64,000 nt of DNA from Paramagnetospirillum magneticum AMB-1 (GTDB lineage: Bacteria; Pseudomonadota; Alphaproteobacteria; Rhodospirillales; Magnetospirillaceae): the NCBI RefSeq assembly GCF_000009985.1, contig NC_007626.1, positions 4,457,943-4,521,942 of the forward strand, read 5' to 3'. Below, piece after piece: positions 63,022 to 64,000 of the stretch (positions are counted from its first letter, which is position 1; each line of letters begins with the position of its first letter). Both the position numbers and the translations under genes were made by a program. The notes below the pieces were generated by a model. That model saw nothing but the letters and a program-made list of their open reading frames with translations, had not been told where the DNA came from and did not search any database.

Positions 63022-63043
63022 TAAACATAAGGAAGCGACTTAC

Positions 63044-64000
63044 ATGTCCATGTTCAATGTCCACCGCAAGGAAATCACCTGGGGCGGCCGCAAGCTGGTT
63101 CTGGAGACCGGCAAGGTCGCCCGTCAGGCCGACGGCGCCGTGATGGTCACCTATGGCGAAACCTCGGTGCTGTGCACCGTGGTGGGCGCCAAGAGCCAGA
63201 AGCCCGGCATCGACTTCTTCCCCCTGACGGTGAACTACCAGGAGAAGGCCTTTGCCGCGGGCAAGATCCCCGGTGGCTTCTTCAAGCGCGAAGGCCGTCC
63301 GAGCGAGAAGGAGACCCTGGTCTCCCGCCTGATCGACCGCCCGATCCGCCCGCTGTTCGCCGATGGCTTCCGCAATGAAGTGCAGGTGGTCTGCACCGTG
63401 CTGAGCCACGACCTCGAGAACGATCCCGACATCGCCGCCCTGGTCGGCACCTCGGCCGCCCTGACCATTTCCGGCCTGCCCTTCATGGGCCCGGTGGGCG
63501 CGGCCCGCGTCGGCTATGTGGACGGCGCCTATGTGCTGAACCCGCTGGTCGGCGATCTGCCCAAGAGCGAGCTGGACCTGGTGGTCGCCGGCACCGTCGA
63601 AGGCGTGCTGATGGTCGAATCCGAAGCCAAGCAGTTGTCGGAAGACGTCATGCTGGGCGCCGTGATGTTCGGCCACCGCGAGTTCCAGGCGGTGATCCAG
63701 GCGATCATCGATCTGGCCGAGGAATGCGCCAAGGACCCGTGGGACCTGCCCGAGCCCCCCGCCGAGGTGGCGGTGGTCACCGGTAAGTTCAACGACGCGG
63801 GCGTCCCCGCCGAACTGGCCGAAGCCTATAAGATCATCAAGAAGCAGGACCGTTACGCCGCCGTCGGCGCCGTGAAGAAGAAGGCCCTGGCCCTGTTGAC
63901 CGAGGCGGCCGAGATCGCCGTGGCCGGCGGCATCCTGAAGCACCTGGAAGCCGATGTCGTCCGTGGCAACATCCTGAAGACCGGCGTGCGCATCGACGGC
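63044..64000 (+). CDS. pnp: Polyribonucleotide nucleotidyltransferase, N-terminal part
   Basis: Partial: 319 residues before the window ends. The first RNase PH domain is clear: VHRKEITWGGRKLVLETGKVARQADGAVMVTYGETSVLCTVV, GKIPGGFFKREGRPSEKETLVSRLIDRPIRPLF and DIAALVGTSAALTISGLPF. The all-helical linker domain follows from about residue 240. The enzyme degrades RNA 3' to 5' by phosphorolysis. An AAGGAAG site precedes the ATG; a second ATG two codons in is the alternative. Confidence 0.96.
   Translation, partial: MSMFNVHRKEITWGGRKLVLETGKVARQADGAVMVTYGETSVLCTVVGAKSQKPGIDFFPLTVNYQEKAFAAGKIPGGFFKREGRPSEKETLVSRLIDRPIRPLFADGFRNEVQVVCTVLSHDLENDPDIAALVGTSAALTISGLPFMGPVGAARVGYVDGAYVLNPLVGDLPKSELDLVVAGTVEGVLMVESEAKQLSEDVMLGAVMFGHREFQAVIQAIIDLAEECAKDPWDLPEPPAEVAVVTGKFNDAGVPAELAEAYKIIKKQDRYAAVGAVKKKALALLTEAAEIAVAGGILKHLEADVVRGNILKTGVRIDG

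Overview
The window is GC-rich and gene-dense. It looks like the chromosome of a Rhodospirillales alphaproteobacterium. The protein sequences read most like Magnetospirillum, but no magnetosome gene is present, so the genus is an inference. Almost everything is core housekeeping DNA. I see no insertion sequence, prophage, CRISPR array, rRNA or tRNA.

Layout. 0-3.6 kb (minus strand): the start of a type I secretion ABC exporter cut by the window edge, its TolC-like outer-membrane partner and a membrane adenylate cyclase. 3.8-12.6 kb (plus): a DbpA-like RNA helicase, then ffh-rpsP-rimM-trmD-rplS and leuC-leuD-leuB. 12.8-19.9 kb (minus): rimP-nusA-ylxR-infB-rbfA, preceded by a pyrophosphate-dependent phosphofructokinase. 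20-29.4 kb (plus): a DUF1289 protein, a chemoreceptor ending in a PilZ domain, and rplU-rpmA-obgE-proB-amidase-proA-nadD-rsfS-rlmH. 29.4-33.8 kb: an unknown protein, two methyltransferases, and a bc1 complex in which cytochrome b and c1 are one polypeptide. 34-40.5 kb (plus): a lipid A/Kdo cluster (MsbA-like exporter, DUF374 acyltransferase, kdtA, lpxK, lpxL-like) ending in an RlmM-like methyltransferase. 40.6-48.8 kb: two proteins of unknown function, a nucleoside transporter, a frameshifted REC-PAS-GGDEF-EAL protein, a response regulator and an orphan TAXI binding protein. 48.9-51.6 kb: dnaX-ebfC-recR. 51.8-56.9 kb: a GST, an M17 aminopeptidase and two tandem TrkH channels. 56.9-60.7 kb (minus): cheZ, and a carboxypeptidase/two small paralogues/meaB operon. 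60.8-64 kb (plus): elbB, then truB-rpsO-pnp, with pnp cut by the window end.

Most notable observations. (1) The usual operon rimP-nusA-infB-rbfA-truB-rpsO-pnp is split into two halves about 49 kb apart and in opposite orientation. Inverting exactly the DNA between them would restore it, and both junctions hold multi-hairpin repeat DNA. (2) A strong intrinsic terminator lies between the likely rimP promoter and rimP, suggesting attenuation of the nusA/infB operon. (3) The second TrkH has serine in place of the selectivity-filter glycine in P-loop 1 and apparently P-loop 2, suggesting altered ion selectivity. (4) rsfS appears to start with ATA. (5) The GGDEF/EAL gene is frameshifted inside EAL and its HisKA-like segment lacks the histidine. 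(6) Two small paralogous proteins sit in an operon with meaB and an M32 carboxypeptidase.

Functions are assigned from motifs and remembered family features, without database searches. Promoters and terminators were found by eye.
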